NCBI GenBank assembly: GCA_951848785.1
Contig: CATOUR010000095.1
Coordinates: 2,294,001-2,358,000, forward strand
From: Callosobruchus maculatus
Taxonomy: Eukaryota > Arthropoda > Insecta > Coleoptera > Chrysomelidae
Direction of reading: 5' to 3'
DNA length: 64,000 bases
Shown: positions 34,083 to 45,237 of the stretch, in pieces
Layout: the number at the start of each line of letters is the position of its first letter
Numbering within the stretch: position 1 is the first letter of the stretch
Notes under the pieces: model-generated
Databases searched by the model: none
Told to the model about the DNA's origin: nothing
What the model saw: the letters and a program-made list of their open reading frames with translations, nothing else
Made by a program: the position numbers and the translations under genes

Positions 34083-36305
34083 TCTTAGCTCTGGGCGTAA
34101 AAAATTATAAAATTTGTTGTACAATATTCCCTATGCAGTGGATAGAATATCAATAATAATAATCGGCATAACACACAAGCGCAATGCTTGGAGATCCCTA
34201 CCGGGCAATTCAATTGTTTCAGAAGCGGCAGCGGCATTCAGTAAAGCGTGTCACAGCCTCCTATGATTACTATTACGTTCGGCATCCCTTTCGAATTAGG
34301 AAGCTGTCAGTAACAACGGTCCTTTATTTCTGTGTGTTCTCTCATCTATGACGTATTGCATTCTCAACCGGCGATATCTCTCTATAAGCCCCACTCGATT
34401 ACCTGGGACAGAACGGGAGAGGAGATATGGTCGAACGACGGCTAAGCAAGGGTAAAAAGGCCAGTACGAGAGACTTTTCTGACGGAAGCGATAAGCACCT
34501 GATCAACTTGATTCGTAATAGTTTTTAGGATCAGGTCCGATCGTCATGGGAATACTTCTTGCATGTGAGATAAAGAAAAGACTGCTTGATACTTTTTGCT
34601 ATCCCTAAGGTGTGTGTCTGTTCAAGTACTAGCTCTTATTTTGTCGTCATAATAGCTAGCTCCACTGGTCAGGTCTGTAGACAAAAAAAACTGAGGCGAT
34701 CACTTGTATCACCGTGAGATATTTTCCAACGTAGTTTTTCGCATAAAAAAGTGAGTCCGTATCAATGTATATTACGCATTTACCCCACCTCTAATAGCAA
34801 CATCGTTAACAATAGAGTAAAAGAAAGAAATTGAGCTTATCAGTACATTACGTATTTCCACTATCCTCGTTTATAAATACGTTATCAATATAATAAAAGT
34901 AAAGAGTCAGTATCAAAGTATATTGCATTTTGTTTTGCTCCAATAGAAACTACGTTGTCAATAGAGGAAAAAGAGTCGGTATCTAAATATATTAATTTGT
35001 ACTAACCTGATTCCTGATGATCTTTGAACATCATGCTTGACTAGTAAACGATACGCATAAAGAAAATTCGAGTCATCAATAACCCGGGCACTGTCCAAGA
35101 GAATAGACAATATGCTTTCTGTCTTAGCTCTGGGCGTACAAAATTATAAAATTTGTTATACAATATTCCCTATGCAGTGCATAGAATATCAATAATAATA
35201 ATAATAATCGGCATAACACACAAGCGCAATGCTTGGAGATCCCCACCGGGCAATTCGATTGTTTCGGAAGCGGCAGCGGCATTCAGTAAAGCGTGTCACA
35301 GCCTCCTATGATTACTATTACGTTCGACATCCCTTTCGAATTAGGAAGCTGTCAGTAACAACGGCCCTTTATGTCTGTGTTCTCTCATCTATGACGTATT
35401 GCATTCTAACCGGCGATATCACTCTATAAGCCTCACTCGATTACGTCGGACAGAACGGGAGCGGAGATATGGTCGAACTACGACTAAGCGAGAGTAAAAA
35501 GGCCAGTATGAATGACTTTTCTGACGGAAGCGATAAGCACCTGATCAACTTGATTCGTCATTGTTTTCAGATCATAATGATGATACTTCCTGCATGTGGA
35601 GTAAAGCAAGGAGTGTATCAAAGTATATTGCACTTTGTTTTGCTCCAATAGAAATTACGTTGTCAATAGAGGAAAGAGAGTCAGTATCTATGTATACTAA
35701 TTTCTACTAATCTGATCAATGGTGATCCTTAAACGCCATGCATTGATTTATTTTTAGTGTAATTGACACTGCCTCCAAATCCATAATAAATTACCTATAT
35801 AAATATAGAATATTCTTACGGCACCACAATACAGACACTGTCAAAGAAAGAAGATAATACGCGTTCTACCTTAGCTTCAGTCGTATATAATGAAGAAATT
35901 AGTATTACAATATTCTCTATGCACTGCATAGAGTATCAATAATAATAATCAGGATAACACACAAGAGCAGGTGAGAGCGCATTGCTTTGAAATTTCTACC
36001 GGGCAATTCAATTATTTAGGCGTTCAGCAAACCATGTTACAGCCTCCTATGATTACTATTCCGTTCGACATCCCTTTCAGAATAGGAAGCTGTCAGTAAC
36101 AACAGCCCTCTATGTTTGCGTGTTCTCTCATCTATGACATATTGCATTCTCAACCAATGATATCTCTCTGTAAGCCTCACTCGATAACCTGGGCAGAAGA
36201 GGATAGGAGATATGGTCGAACGAGGTCTAAGCGGGAATAAAATGACTAGTGCAAGTGAGTTTTCAGACGGAAGTGATAAGCACCTGATCAATTTATTTGA
36301 GAGCC
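34083..36305 (+). repeat. Satellite array B (continuation of array A)
   Basis: Landmark ATGs at 34427, 35469 and 36212 continue the array interrupted by the LINE. The last unit is the most diverged, and the similarity ends near 36305. Confidence 0.9.
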
Positions 36306-36404
36306 AGTAGAGTTTGCATACTGACTCTTCAGATGCTGGAATTTTAGCCCGTGATGTTACTTTGGACAATTCCTTTTACTGCTCGAATTTTCGTTAAGGG
36401 TGGT

Positions 36405-37139
36405 TTTTTTTATTATAGAGGGTTTAGGAAATCGGCTTGATCGCAAGGACAGAAACACTGACACACCTGGAGGTGTGAGAGAGAGTCTGCTCGCCCGACG
36501 TTGAACCAGCTTGAGTCCTCTGATGTCATGTCCAACGGACGCAAACGCGTCCATCCGACATGTCACCACGGCCCGACCGGCTAAAACCCATTCCCTCTTT
36601 CCTTACCTCTGCTCGATCTCCATCTGCACCGGGCATCATCGTGAACGATATTCTTCACAGTGCAGGATGAGTTAAATATGTTTTTTCTTCTCCTCCTGTA
36701 TCTTCTTGTTACATATCCCGACGTTCCTCTGTCTCTTTCAATTTTAAGATGCCTTGAACCATCTTGTGTACTATCTTCCAGCGTTTCTCGCTCGATATCA
36801 TGATGGGCACCATGTTCTCTGGGGTCAGGTCCTCAGACAGGTTCGCTCTCGCTTCCTGCTTGTAATAGGACCATCTGTCCCACTTGAATAGGACGTGCTC
36901 GACTGTGTCGCTTTGGCCACAATGTCGACAACGATCGTCCGTCGCTCGTCCTATTTTGTGTGTTAGGTAATAGCATGTTGTCCTGTGCTTACACTCTGCC
37001 CACTCTTGTATATTTGGAATCAGACGCTTAGTCCACTGCGTCACCTCCGTTGTACTGGACCAGATCTCCTGCCACTCGTCCATGGTTTTCTGCCTGGCGG
37101 TCCTCCGCCGCTCTGGCAGAGCACCTTCCGCGATATTCA
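36405..37139 (-). mobile_element. R1-like LINE, 5'-truncated, with 14-bp target duplication
   Basis: Flanked by identical tcgttaagggtggt at 36391-36404 and 37140-37153. On the minus strand the element ends in a short A-run (plus-strand t's at 36405-36410). It contains about 300 bp of 3' UTR and the coding tail. R1-group elements often make duplications of about this length. Confidence 0.9.
36709..37139 (-). pseudogene. R1-like pol C-terminus
   Basis: Frame with EWQEIWSSTTEVTQWTKRLIP, CKHRTTCYYLTHKIGRATDD, then zinc knuckle CRHCGQSDTVEHVLFKW, where the last Cys is W. This order is that of R1/TRAS-type C-termini. The usual segment between YYLT and the YLHKIG-like block is shortened by a deletion. 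The final codons reach a stop at 36709. The protein cannot function alone. Confidence 0.8.
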
Positions 37140-37153
37140 TCGTTAAGGGTGGT

Positions 37154-40080
37154 ATGTGGAAAGAGGAAATAATAACGAATTTATGATCAAACTCTATAGT
37201 TAATCAATAGCCACAAGCTGTCCTGGCCTCTGCCAAAGCTTCTCAGAACAAACTCTCTTGTAATATAGTATTTTTTGGGTTATAATCCTATTGACGCTAG
37301 TTTATGTTTTTCCAGAGCTTTGTGTGACTTGGAGATTTTCTCTCCACTCCTGTCTTTATAATGTTTAAAAGGTTAAAACCGGCTCTACCAGTAGGATAAG
37401 TTGTATATTGATCATTTCAAATTAGGGCGCAGAATTCAGCAGTAAGTTATACCAGTCCTAGAGTAGCAGATTTCAGAGAGTGATATTCTGAATTATTTCG
37501 TTTCAAGTTTAGCTCCAGCGTTTTTGAGTGTTGCCTGAAGGAAAGTGTTTTGCCGAGGGCAACTTAAATATTTAAGCGTTCTATTATAGATGAGTGAGCT
37601 GTTGTCGACACGGATTTTCAACTCTCTAGACCGAGGTGAAGTTGCGATACTCCTGTCTTATTTTGCATTTGGGCGCATAGGTAGTTAGAATGATAAAAAA
37701 TACCTGAATAAAACACTACTATAACAGTTTTTGAGTTTATACCTTCTGACCCCATTTTTCCTATAACGATATTTGTATTATTAGTCTTCCAGATAAATCG
37801 ATATTTTGATGGATGGATATGCAAATATTTGCATGAAATGACGGAATATAGGATTACGTAATACATGAATGGGTGTTTCGCGAAACGCAGAGATAAATGA
37901 GCAGTGTATTTATATACACTCATTATTTCTGTGAATTTTGAAATACGAAATATATGTAGGATGTAATTAAACTCTTGAAATTGTAGCACATACTAATACC
38001 GTACATTTAATCACAGCTTTCATGTTTTCAATTTCAGTAAACAAGTAAAGCGTATTATTTTGTTATTAATTCCTTTCTGTAGAACATACCAAATGTTCAT
38101 TCTAGGTAGATAATGAATAAAATTGGTAACTAGAGTTACGCTATAACTGAAGTAAAGGGTTGTAAAGATTTGAAAAAAAGTTTATAAAATATCGTTTTGA
38201 AGCATTGCTTTGAATGTTCAATCCTTTCAAAACAACCAATATTGTTTCTATATGTCAAAAATTATATAGATTTATATGCCAGGTTCTTAGTGACAAATTG
38301 GTAGCGAGCACTGAAGTATCTATCTGTATGTTTAACCATAGTAGAATTTCTATTCCGCCTAACTCAACTGTAATACTACTACCGCCTATACAAAATAACA
38401 GCATATATAGTATTTCTCCAACGTGATATTATCAACAACCTACACCAACACCAACACCACTAACTTCTATACTACTGACCTCAAACTCTTTGCAACAGTG
38501 GCATGTGTGCAAATTTTTGTTTTGAGTAGTAAGTTAAGTGGATAGCTTAAACTAAGCTTCACTTAGTCCTCTCATTTTCTCATTTTAATTGTATCTTAGA
38601 TCTTCATAATAGAACAGTGAGAATTTAACTATGCTTATTGAGATGCTAGCATGAACATATGATAATGGTGTCTTGATAGCTGTTAGTTACGAGACCAATC
38701 AATTAAAACTTTGAGCAAACATTTTTTTCTACGAACAAGTTTAACCATGTGCAACATATTGAAATGTCGCATTCCTATTGGATGTAACCTTGAAATATGC
38801 CTTAGTGGAAAATCTGCATATTGAAGGGAATTTGTACTGTGTGTGAATGGATGGGTAGAATTTACTGACTGCATGAGTGTGTAGCAGCTTAGATATATAG
38901 CTTTCGACTTCTTGGGAGAGCCAGAAAGTTTCAGCTATCAGATCAAAGGTTGTAATATACTTTTCCAATTTTTTGTTCCTACGAACATTAAGTTTATTAG
39001 TTCTGCTTTCCCAAGAGATCCAGTAGATGCTTACGAAGTTGATGTCGCTTAATAGTGATTATTATAAGGATGTAAAAAAGAATCCCTAGATTTATTGATG
39101 ACGGTTACACGATGATTTCCAGTGTTTAATAGGAAGCAAAGATTTCAAATATAATTGTAGCTTATAAAAATATTTGGTGACGCTTTTGTTAAGCCCTAAG
39201 ATATAATTAAAACTTATCTTTGTGCACAAGCTGTGATAATAAGATATTTTCGTAGTATACATATAGACATATAAACCATGTTTAAAGTTTTTGTGATATA
39301 TTCACCAACATACAATCTATAAGCATTGAAAAATCACTGAATGAAAAATAACCTATTGTATACAGGTTGAGCAATTCATAGTATAGTATATATATATATA
39401 TATAGTATATGTATATTCCTAAAAATATAGAGGTGCCTATATCAAGGAAAACTTAGTACCTATGTGTTTTGATTCGATGTTTGCATGTAATTAGAATGGT
39501 GTAAATCTATATTTCTGAAACTCAAAACATCCAGTAATATAGCTTTTTGATAACTATTTTTGATTTGATTTATACAAATCGAAGGAATCGTCATCTTACA
39601 CATCGCTAACCGAACACAAGCGTTTATCTGACGTGAGTCAAACACCCTAACTTAGGTGTTTAGAAAGTTGTTAGACATATAGTTTTCAAAAGATTATGGC
39701 ATCCGGGTGACAATTTACTTTTATAGCACAGACTCTTTTATAACTTCTTTATACGTACTTGAGCTTGTAGTTCACATCCGTTCAATAGTGATGTGAGGAT
39801 CACTCAAGCGAAGCCAAAAATGTCATCCATGGTGACCTTTCGTTGCACTGAAGTCGATTTTGAAGGTTAATTTTGAAGTAAGGTATCGTTCGGATACAAC
39901 AAAAAGACTATCCATGTAAACACAGACAGCCAGAGAGCTCTTAAGCCTCGTGTCCACTAGCAAATAAAATTGCTACAGTTACTCTCAACAAGTCACTTGC
40001 GTAGCATTTGCACGACGTCATTAGAGAAATACTGCAGCAAAATTGCTTGCACGTAAAGGACTTGCGACTTGCTGAGAGCT
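37154..40080. other. Low-repeat AT-rich region, no gene recognised
   Basis: About 2.8 kb without TE coding, TIR pairs or long open frames. The ORFs at 37618-37989, 38214-38426 and 38683-38968 look random. It could be intron or intergenic DNA. An AT dinucleotide microsatellite lies at about 39384-39412. 39949-40100 carries cctcgtgtccactagc at one side and tagtgtacacg at the other, a possible short MITE remnant. Confidence 0.4.
39384..39412. repeat. AT-rich microsatellite
   Basis: Tract of TA dinucleotides within tatagtatata...tatagtata. Confidence 0.8.
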
Positions 40081-40084
40081 TGTA

Positions 40085-40950
40085 GTGTACACGGTTACTC
40101 TCAGGAAATTAGTTTGCCACAGACATTTCCACAGTTTTGCAGATGACAGTACGCTGCATGCAGGCATCATGAGCAATAGACCGATCTCTGTGGTCGAGCT
40201 GGAACGCAGAAGACTCGCAGTGGCAGTTTCACTTTCAAAGGATCTCGATACCATTACTGCTTGGGGGCTTAAGAATATGGTTAAATTTAATGCCTCCAAG
40301 ACCCAGTATTGTACGCTATCAAACAAGAAGTTCTCAAGCCAACACCAGGTTCTAACGAACAACTGGGCTCTGCCAAGGAGTCACTCATTCAAGCTGTTAG
40401 GAGTCAACATTACAGAAAATCTGATCTGGCACGAACACGTCGCGTCAATTGCAACAGCTGCTGGTAAAAAGCTTGGGTACCTATTCAGAGCCAGAAAGTA
40501 TTTCTCATCATGTAGCCTCCTCACGCTATGTAAAGTCCAGATAAGACCTTGCCTGGAGTATTGCTCTCATGTCTGGGGAGCTGCTGCCCCTACTACCCTG
40601 TCTATACTAGACGCCGTCCAGAGGAGGGCAATTCGACTAATTGGCGACCCGGGCTTAACGCACCACCTCCAGCCACTTTCTCATCGGCGTATTGTTGGTG
40701 ACCTCTCACTCTTACACCAATATTCCAACGGAATCTGCTCCTCTGAGCTATCCTCTACCGTTCCGCTGTACCTCATCCTAAGACGGTCGTTCTTCATACA
40801 TCAAGAACTGAGCGGTACAACCGCGCATTTATTCCCAGGGTGTCCAAGACTTGGAATGGCCTGCCAGAAAAAGTATTTATTGGGCCTGCGGGTATTGGCC
40901 CATTCAAATCTCGCGTTAACAAGCTTCCCCTAACATAACCCTTTACAGCA
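40085..40950 (+). pseudogene. LINE RT C-terminal fragment (Jockey/CR1-like)
   Basis: An open frame of 282 codons. It contains FADDSTL intact (about residue 18), VKFNASKTQYC, KLLGVNITENLIWHEHV, KVQIRPCLEYCSHVWGA and VQRRAIRLIGDP. The C-terminus is frameshifted near 40780; the original frame continues as VSKTWNGLPEKVF and ends at about 40936. Related to, but distinct from, the family at 3986-5096. The upstream part of RT is missing. Confidence 0.8.
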
Positions 40951-41153
40951 GCCGCGGTACTTTGGTATTTAGGCTCTGCCTGCGCGGTCTGCTCAGTTAT
41001 ATAAAAAAAACGCGCAACAGCAACGCTACAAAAAGTCGCCGTGAGCGAGGAACCTTAAGTGGAAACTGTAGAGTGTGCATATGACCCTTAATTTATAAGT
41101 AGGTGAAATAATTCGACCAGAAAAGGCAAGTTTGAGAGACAGATACTCGAAAC

Positions 41154-41990
41154 CACAGAGTTAACATCTCTAGAGGGAATATAAACAACAAAATGCACAG
41201 GTCGCTGACCAGCCAACATGTAACGGAAATTTTGACAGCTTGAGGGCATTACCAGTGGCGTACGATTTTACATTAAAATTGGATGTTCATTAATAGATTC
41301 AATTATTGCCGTGATGTTACAAACTGATACAATAAGTTGTATTAGTATTTAGCTATACTTAGAGAGTTACTCTTATTATGATTGTAACAGTTAATAATTT
41401 ATTATTACCATGAAGTGTTTCCCCATATTTCACGCTACTGAAAACTAAAACAAAACCTATACTAACCTATGATAAGTGGTGTTCACCGATTCGTCGCTAT
41501 TGCAGCAAACCATGCACTTTTTATTTCGTCCCATCATGCAATTATGACAATATTGTTTATAAATAATTTAATTCACACCACAAATAGTCACAAAGTTACT
41601 CAAATATACACTAAAACAACAAAAATCTCAACATACGCAATAAACACAACTACAATGTCAGCCACACGACAGCTTTAGGGGACGCCGATTGTAGGTTGCC
41701 AGATTTACAACATATTAGAAGTTATTGCGACATTCCGCTATGAAATTTACCAATTTTGAGATTTCGTTAAATCAATACAAATTATCTTCTCGTAAATCAG
41801 TTAGATTGCAAGTATATTTTAATGTATAGTTAAATGGCCAGTTAAATACTTTGTGTTCAAACTGCGGAAACTGCCAGATTTTGAAGAAACTGGAAGGTCC
41901 TTAAGCGGACGAAGAAGAGTGGCAATAGCGCTATAGATGTTGGTTGGCCAGTATTCAAATTAGGCGCCCTCTAGAGATGTTAACTCTGTG
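41154..41990. mobile_element. 837-bp TIR element with 8-bp target duplication (hAT-like)
   Basis: The ends CACAGAGTTAACATCTCTAG (41154 onward) and its complement (to 41990) match over 24 bp. Flanks ctcgaaac (41146-41153) and ctcgaaat (41991-41998) agree at 7 of 8 bases. Inner arms pair again near ccagccaacat. An 8-bp duplication suits hAT or P; no coding seen. Internal ORF at 41469-41678 is not protein-like. Confidence 0.75.
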
Positions 41991-42135
41991 CTCGAAATGA
42001 TTTGAACCGCGTCAGTCAAACCATGGCCGACTGTACTCACTAGGCCGGAGCATGAAATATGGCAACACTGAATCTGGGGGCCGAGTTTGCATTTGTTGTT
42101 ATGTCATGTGTATTCTTCCAGGTGCAGAAAATATG

Positions 42136-42547
42136 GTTGGAAGGTGATTATTAATGTGTTTCTAATTATTTACCTGCACAAACGAAACTATAAAGATAAC
42201 AAGATGCCTGCAAAGCGTGTAGTACCAGGTTGCAGCCCAGTAGAGGACTACCAAACCATGGCCCAACATCACCTTATTCCAGATTAAAAAGAACGTTGCA
42301 AGGTGATTTTTAATGGGTCTCTACTTATTTACCTGCACAAACGAAACTATAAAGATAAAAAGATGCCTGCAAAGCGTGTAGTACCAGGTTGCAGCCCAGT
42401 AGAGGACTACCAAACCATGGCCCAACATAACCTTATTCCAGATTAAAAAGAACGTTGCAAGGTGATTTTTAATGTGTTTCTACTTATTTACCTGCACAAA
42501 TGAAACTATAAAGATAAAAAGATGCCTGCAAAGTGTGTAGTACCAGG
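42136..42547 (+). repeat. 159-bp tandem repeat of the P-like element's coding start, 2.6 copies
   Basis: Units start at 42136, 42295 and 42454, exactly 159 bp apart (53 codons). Each contains an ATG (42204, 42363, 42522) followed by MPAKRVVPGC or MPAKCVVPGC. In units 1 and 2 the frame continues to SPVEDYQTMAQH and stops; only unit 3 continues into the rest of the THAP domain. Confidence 0.9.
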
Positions 42548-42635
42548 TTGCACTAGCAATTGTGCGTCCAATAAGGGACATACACAGAAGTGGATGAAAG
42601 GTATTCCTCGGAAGAGCTGGTTATATTTATAAGGA
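42522..42635 (+). pseudogene. THAP domain start (P-like transposase remnant)
   Basis: MPAKCVVPGCTSNCASNKG carries the first two cysteines of the THAP C2CH zinc finger. GHTQKWMKGIPRKSW follows, corresponding to the KKWIRAIPR-type THAP motif, with the segment between shortened. The frame stops shortly after. In P elements this domain binds the internal transposase site. Units 1 and 2 have R in place of the first Cys. Confidence 0.6.
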
Positions 42636-43199
42636 TAAAGACAATAATTTACAAACATTTCAAAGGATAAGACCTATTTTAAAGCACAATGTGGTACCTA
42701 TAATGTTTTCTGGACCTCCCAAATATCACAGAAAAATGAAGTTAATAGAACTCATCTGGGCATGGCCTGGGGCATACCTACGAAAGGATTTGATAGTGAA
42801 AGGGAAATCAAGACCAGCAAGAATGGCTTCACAGTCACCTAATAGTGAATTTTTCTAGCTCAAGTGACAATTTACAAAGCAAATTGAGTGCTCATTTAAG
42901 TGGAAGTGGAAGTGGCAGCAGGAAACAGGTTGCGTTTATTTTTATTTTGTAGTGTCTGACTGTGATGAAACAGACATCAGATGTAAGTGGTATTAGTAGT
43001 AGTAGTTCTAAAAAGTATTTTTCTTAATTTATCAACCGAGATGAACTCTAATACATATAAAATGTAATAATTATTCTGAAACTATAGGGCCACTATTTGA
43101 CAGCTAAGCTACGTTGCCACATCTAAGGCTCCGGCCTAGTGTAGAGTCGGCCATGGTCAAACGCTTGTGTGCTAGTAGAGAAAGATCATTGTTAAAGTC

Positions 43200-43374
43200 T
43201 TTACGAAGTCACTTGGAACAGCAAAAAATGCTTGGGCGGCAACTCCTTTGTGAAACGCGGCAGCACCGACACTCCGTTTATCGTCGGTGCGCGGCAGGTA
43301 TACAGGGATCCTGGGGCGTTTCACAAAGGAGAAGCCGCCCAAGCATTTTTTGCTGTTCCAAGTGACTTCGTAAA
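43200..43374. repeat. Hairpin, 59-bp arms, 57-bp loop
   Basis: Arms 43200-43258 and 43316-43374 pair with 2 mismatches (ggcaactcc / ggagaagcc). The loop has its own caccgac / gtcggtg pair. GC-rich compared with its surroundings. It lies between the P-like element and the candidate exon. Confidence 0.85.
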
Positions 43375-43438
43375 CACTATACCATCGTCTCGCTCATCGG
43401 ACCAGCATGCTCATCATCACTCTCCCCGGCCCTTGTAG

Positions 43439-43783
43439 AATGTCTATGTACTTCTTCCGGCTGCACAACCTGCGTCGCGCCGCCGAGCAGCAAGACAAGC
43501 AGAAGAAGCAGCGGCGCCTGGACCAGCGGGGCGGTTGCGGGGGGAGCGGCAGCGATGTCAGCGGGGTGGGGGGCTGTCTGCACCGCAACCTGCGCAGGCG
43601 CAGTCACCAGCACCACCACCGCGGCAGGAAGCACCAGCAGGAGGGCGCCTTCGTCGTGGCGGCCGGCAGGAACAGGAAGCGGTTCGACTCCGCAGGACTG
43701 ACGCTGGCGCCGAGCAGGTTGTTCGAGAGGCCGCCATTGCAGCCGTCCGACAGTCTGGACGAGGTGGCGCTCCAGATACCCAG
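43439..43783 (+). CDS. Candidate host exon, GC-rich, splice-site flanked
   Basis: Upstream is a pyrimidine-rich stretch ending cttgtag (AG 43437-43438); downstream is CCCAG|GTAACG (GT 43784-43785). The 345-nt interval is a multiple of three and stays open in the frame MSMYFFRLHNLRRAAEQQ... to ...SDSLDEVALQIP. Third codon positions are mostly G or C, unlike anything nearby. Composition is hydrophilic, with a basic coiled-coil-like start (QQDKQKKQRRLDQ), a His/Arg-rich middle and an acidic end. No family recognised. The other frames are Arg/Ala/Pro-biased, as expected for non-coding readings of GC-rich DNA. I infer an internal exon of an unknown gene. Confidence 0.5.
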
Positions 43784-43790
43784 GTAACGT

Positions 43791-45237
43791 CGCCGCGGAG
43801 TGCATGCTACACTATACCCGATGCACATCACTTTCAAATTTTCACCATGAAATTTCCCCAGATTCTGGGGAAATTGCGGTGTTTTCACGTCAATGTTACT
43901 CTTGTAAATGCTGTAATTTTTCCCCAGATCTGGGGAAATTTTTGATAAATTCCAAGGTCCGACCTGGTAAACTTTCATACCATTTTGCAATGACATCATA
44001 GCAGTGGATTTGGCCGTTATTGTACATCGCCGCGGAGTGCATGCTATACTATACCCGATGCGCATCACTTTCAAATTTTTACCATGAATTTTCCCCAGAT
44101 TCTGGGGAAATTGCGGTGTTTTCACGTCAATTTTACTCTTGTAAATGCTGTAATTTTTCCCCAGATCTGGGGAAATTTTTGATAAATTCCAAGGTCCGAC
44201 TGGTAAACTTTCATACCATTTTGCAATGACATCATAGCAGTGGATTTGGCAGTTATTGTACATCGCCGCGGAGTGCATGCTATACTATACCCGATGCGCA
44301 TCACTTTCAAATTTTTACCATGAATTTTCCCCAGATTCTGGGGAAATTGCGGTGTTTTCACGTCAATTTTACTCTTGTAAATGCTGTAATTTTTCCCCAG
44401 ATCTGGGGAAATTTTTGATAAATTCCAAGGTCCGACTGGTAAACTTTCATACCATTTTGCAATGACATCATAGCAGTGGATTGGGCAGTTATTGTACATC
44501 GCCGCGGAGTGCATGCTATACTATACCCGATGCGCATCACTTTCAAATTTTTACCATGAATTTTCCCCAGATTCTGGGGAAATTGCGGTGTTTTCACGTC
44601 AATTTTACTCTTGTAAATGCTGTAATTTTTCCCCAGATCTGGGGAAATTTTTGATAAATTCCAAGGTCCGACTGGTAAACTTTCATACCATTTTGCAATG
44701 ACATCATAGCAGTGGATTGGGCAGTTATTGTACATCGCCGCGGAGTGCATGCTATACTATACCCGATGCGCATCACTTTCAAATTTTTACCATGAATTTT
44801 CCCCAGATTCTGGGGAAATTGCGGTGTTTTCACGTCAATTTTACTCTTGTAAATGCTGTAATTTTTCCCCAGATCTGGGGAAATTTTTGATAAATTCCAA
44901 GGTCCGACTGGTAAACTTTCATACCATTTTGCAATGACATCATAGCAGTGGATTGGGCAGTTATTGTACATCGCCGCGGAGTGCATGCTATACTATACCC
45001 GATGCGCATCACTTTCAAATTTTTACCATGAATTTTCCCCAGATTCTGGGGAAATTGCGGTGTTTTCACGTCAATTTTACTCTTGTAAATGCTGTAATTT
45101 TTCCCCAGATCTGGGGAAATTTTTGATAAATTCCAAGGTCCGACTGGTAAATTTTCATACCATTTTGCAATGACATCATAGCAGTGGATTGGGCAGTTAT
45201 TGTACATCGCCGCGGACTGCATGCTACACTATAACCG
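43791..45237 (+). repeat. 236-bp tandem array, six units plus a partial
   Basis: cgccgcgg landmarks at 43791, 44028, 44264, 44500, 44736, 44972 and 45208. Units 2-6 are almost identical; unit 1 has more differences. Each unit has two palindromes: TTTCCCCAGATTCTGGGGAAA (for example 44090-44110) and TTTCCCCAGATCTGGGGAAA (44156-44175), 46 bp apart. Both strands show long ORFs by repetition, but 236 is not a multiple of three. More units lie at 47150-47555. Confidence 0.95.

Larger units (their letters stand above)
42022..43155 (+). mobile_element. P-like non-autonomous transposon with THAP remnant
   Basis: Ends CATGGCCGACT...ACTAGGCCGGAGC form TIRs of about 30 bp with a small indel. GTCAAAC flanks both sides (42015-42021, 43156-43162). 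P-superfamily elements have short TIRs, 7-8-bp duplications and THAP-domain transposases, and this element encodes a broken THAP domain. The rest of the transposase is missing. It sits 16 bp from the hAT-like element. Confidence 0.75.

Noticed and set aside
37618..38968. Several 60-120-residue ORFs in the quiet region
   Set aside because: Lengths are as expected by chance in AT-rich DNA, and composition is not protein-like.
43535..43945. Alternative frame through the candidate exon
   Set aside because: Ala/Arg/Pro/Gly-rich, the usual off-frame reading of GC-rich coding DNA, and it runs into the array.
43604..45222. Repeated 130-residue minus-strand and 69-residue plus-strand ORFs
   Set aside because: They are readings of the 236-bp array; the unit is not a multiple of three and both strands are equally open.
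43791..45237. CRISPR-like array (regular repeats with palindromes)
   Set aside because: The whole 236-bp unit is repeated with no variable spacers, and the DNA is eukaryotic.
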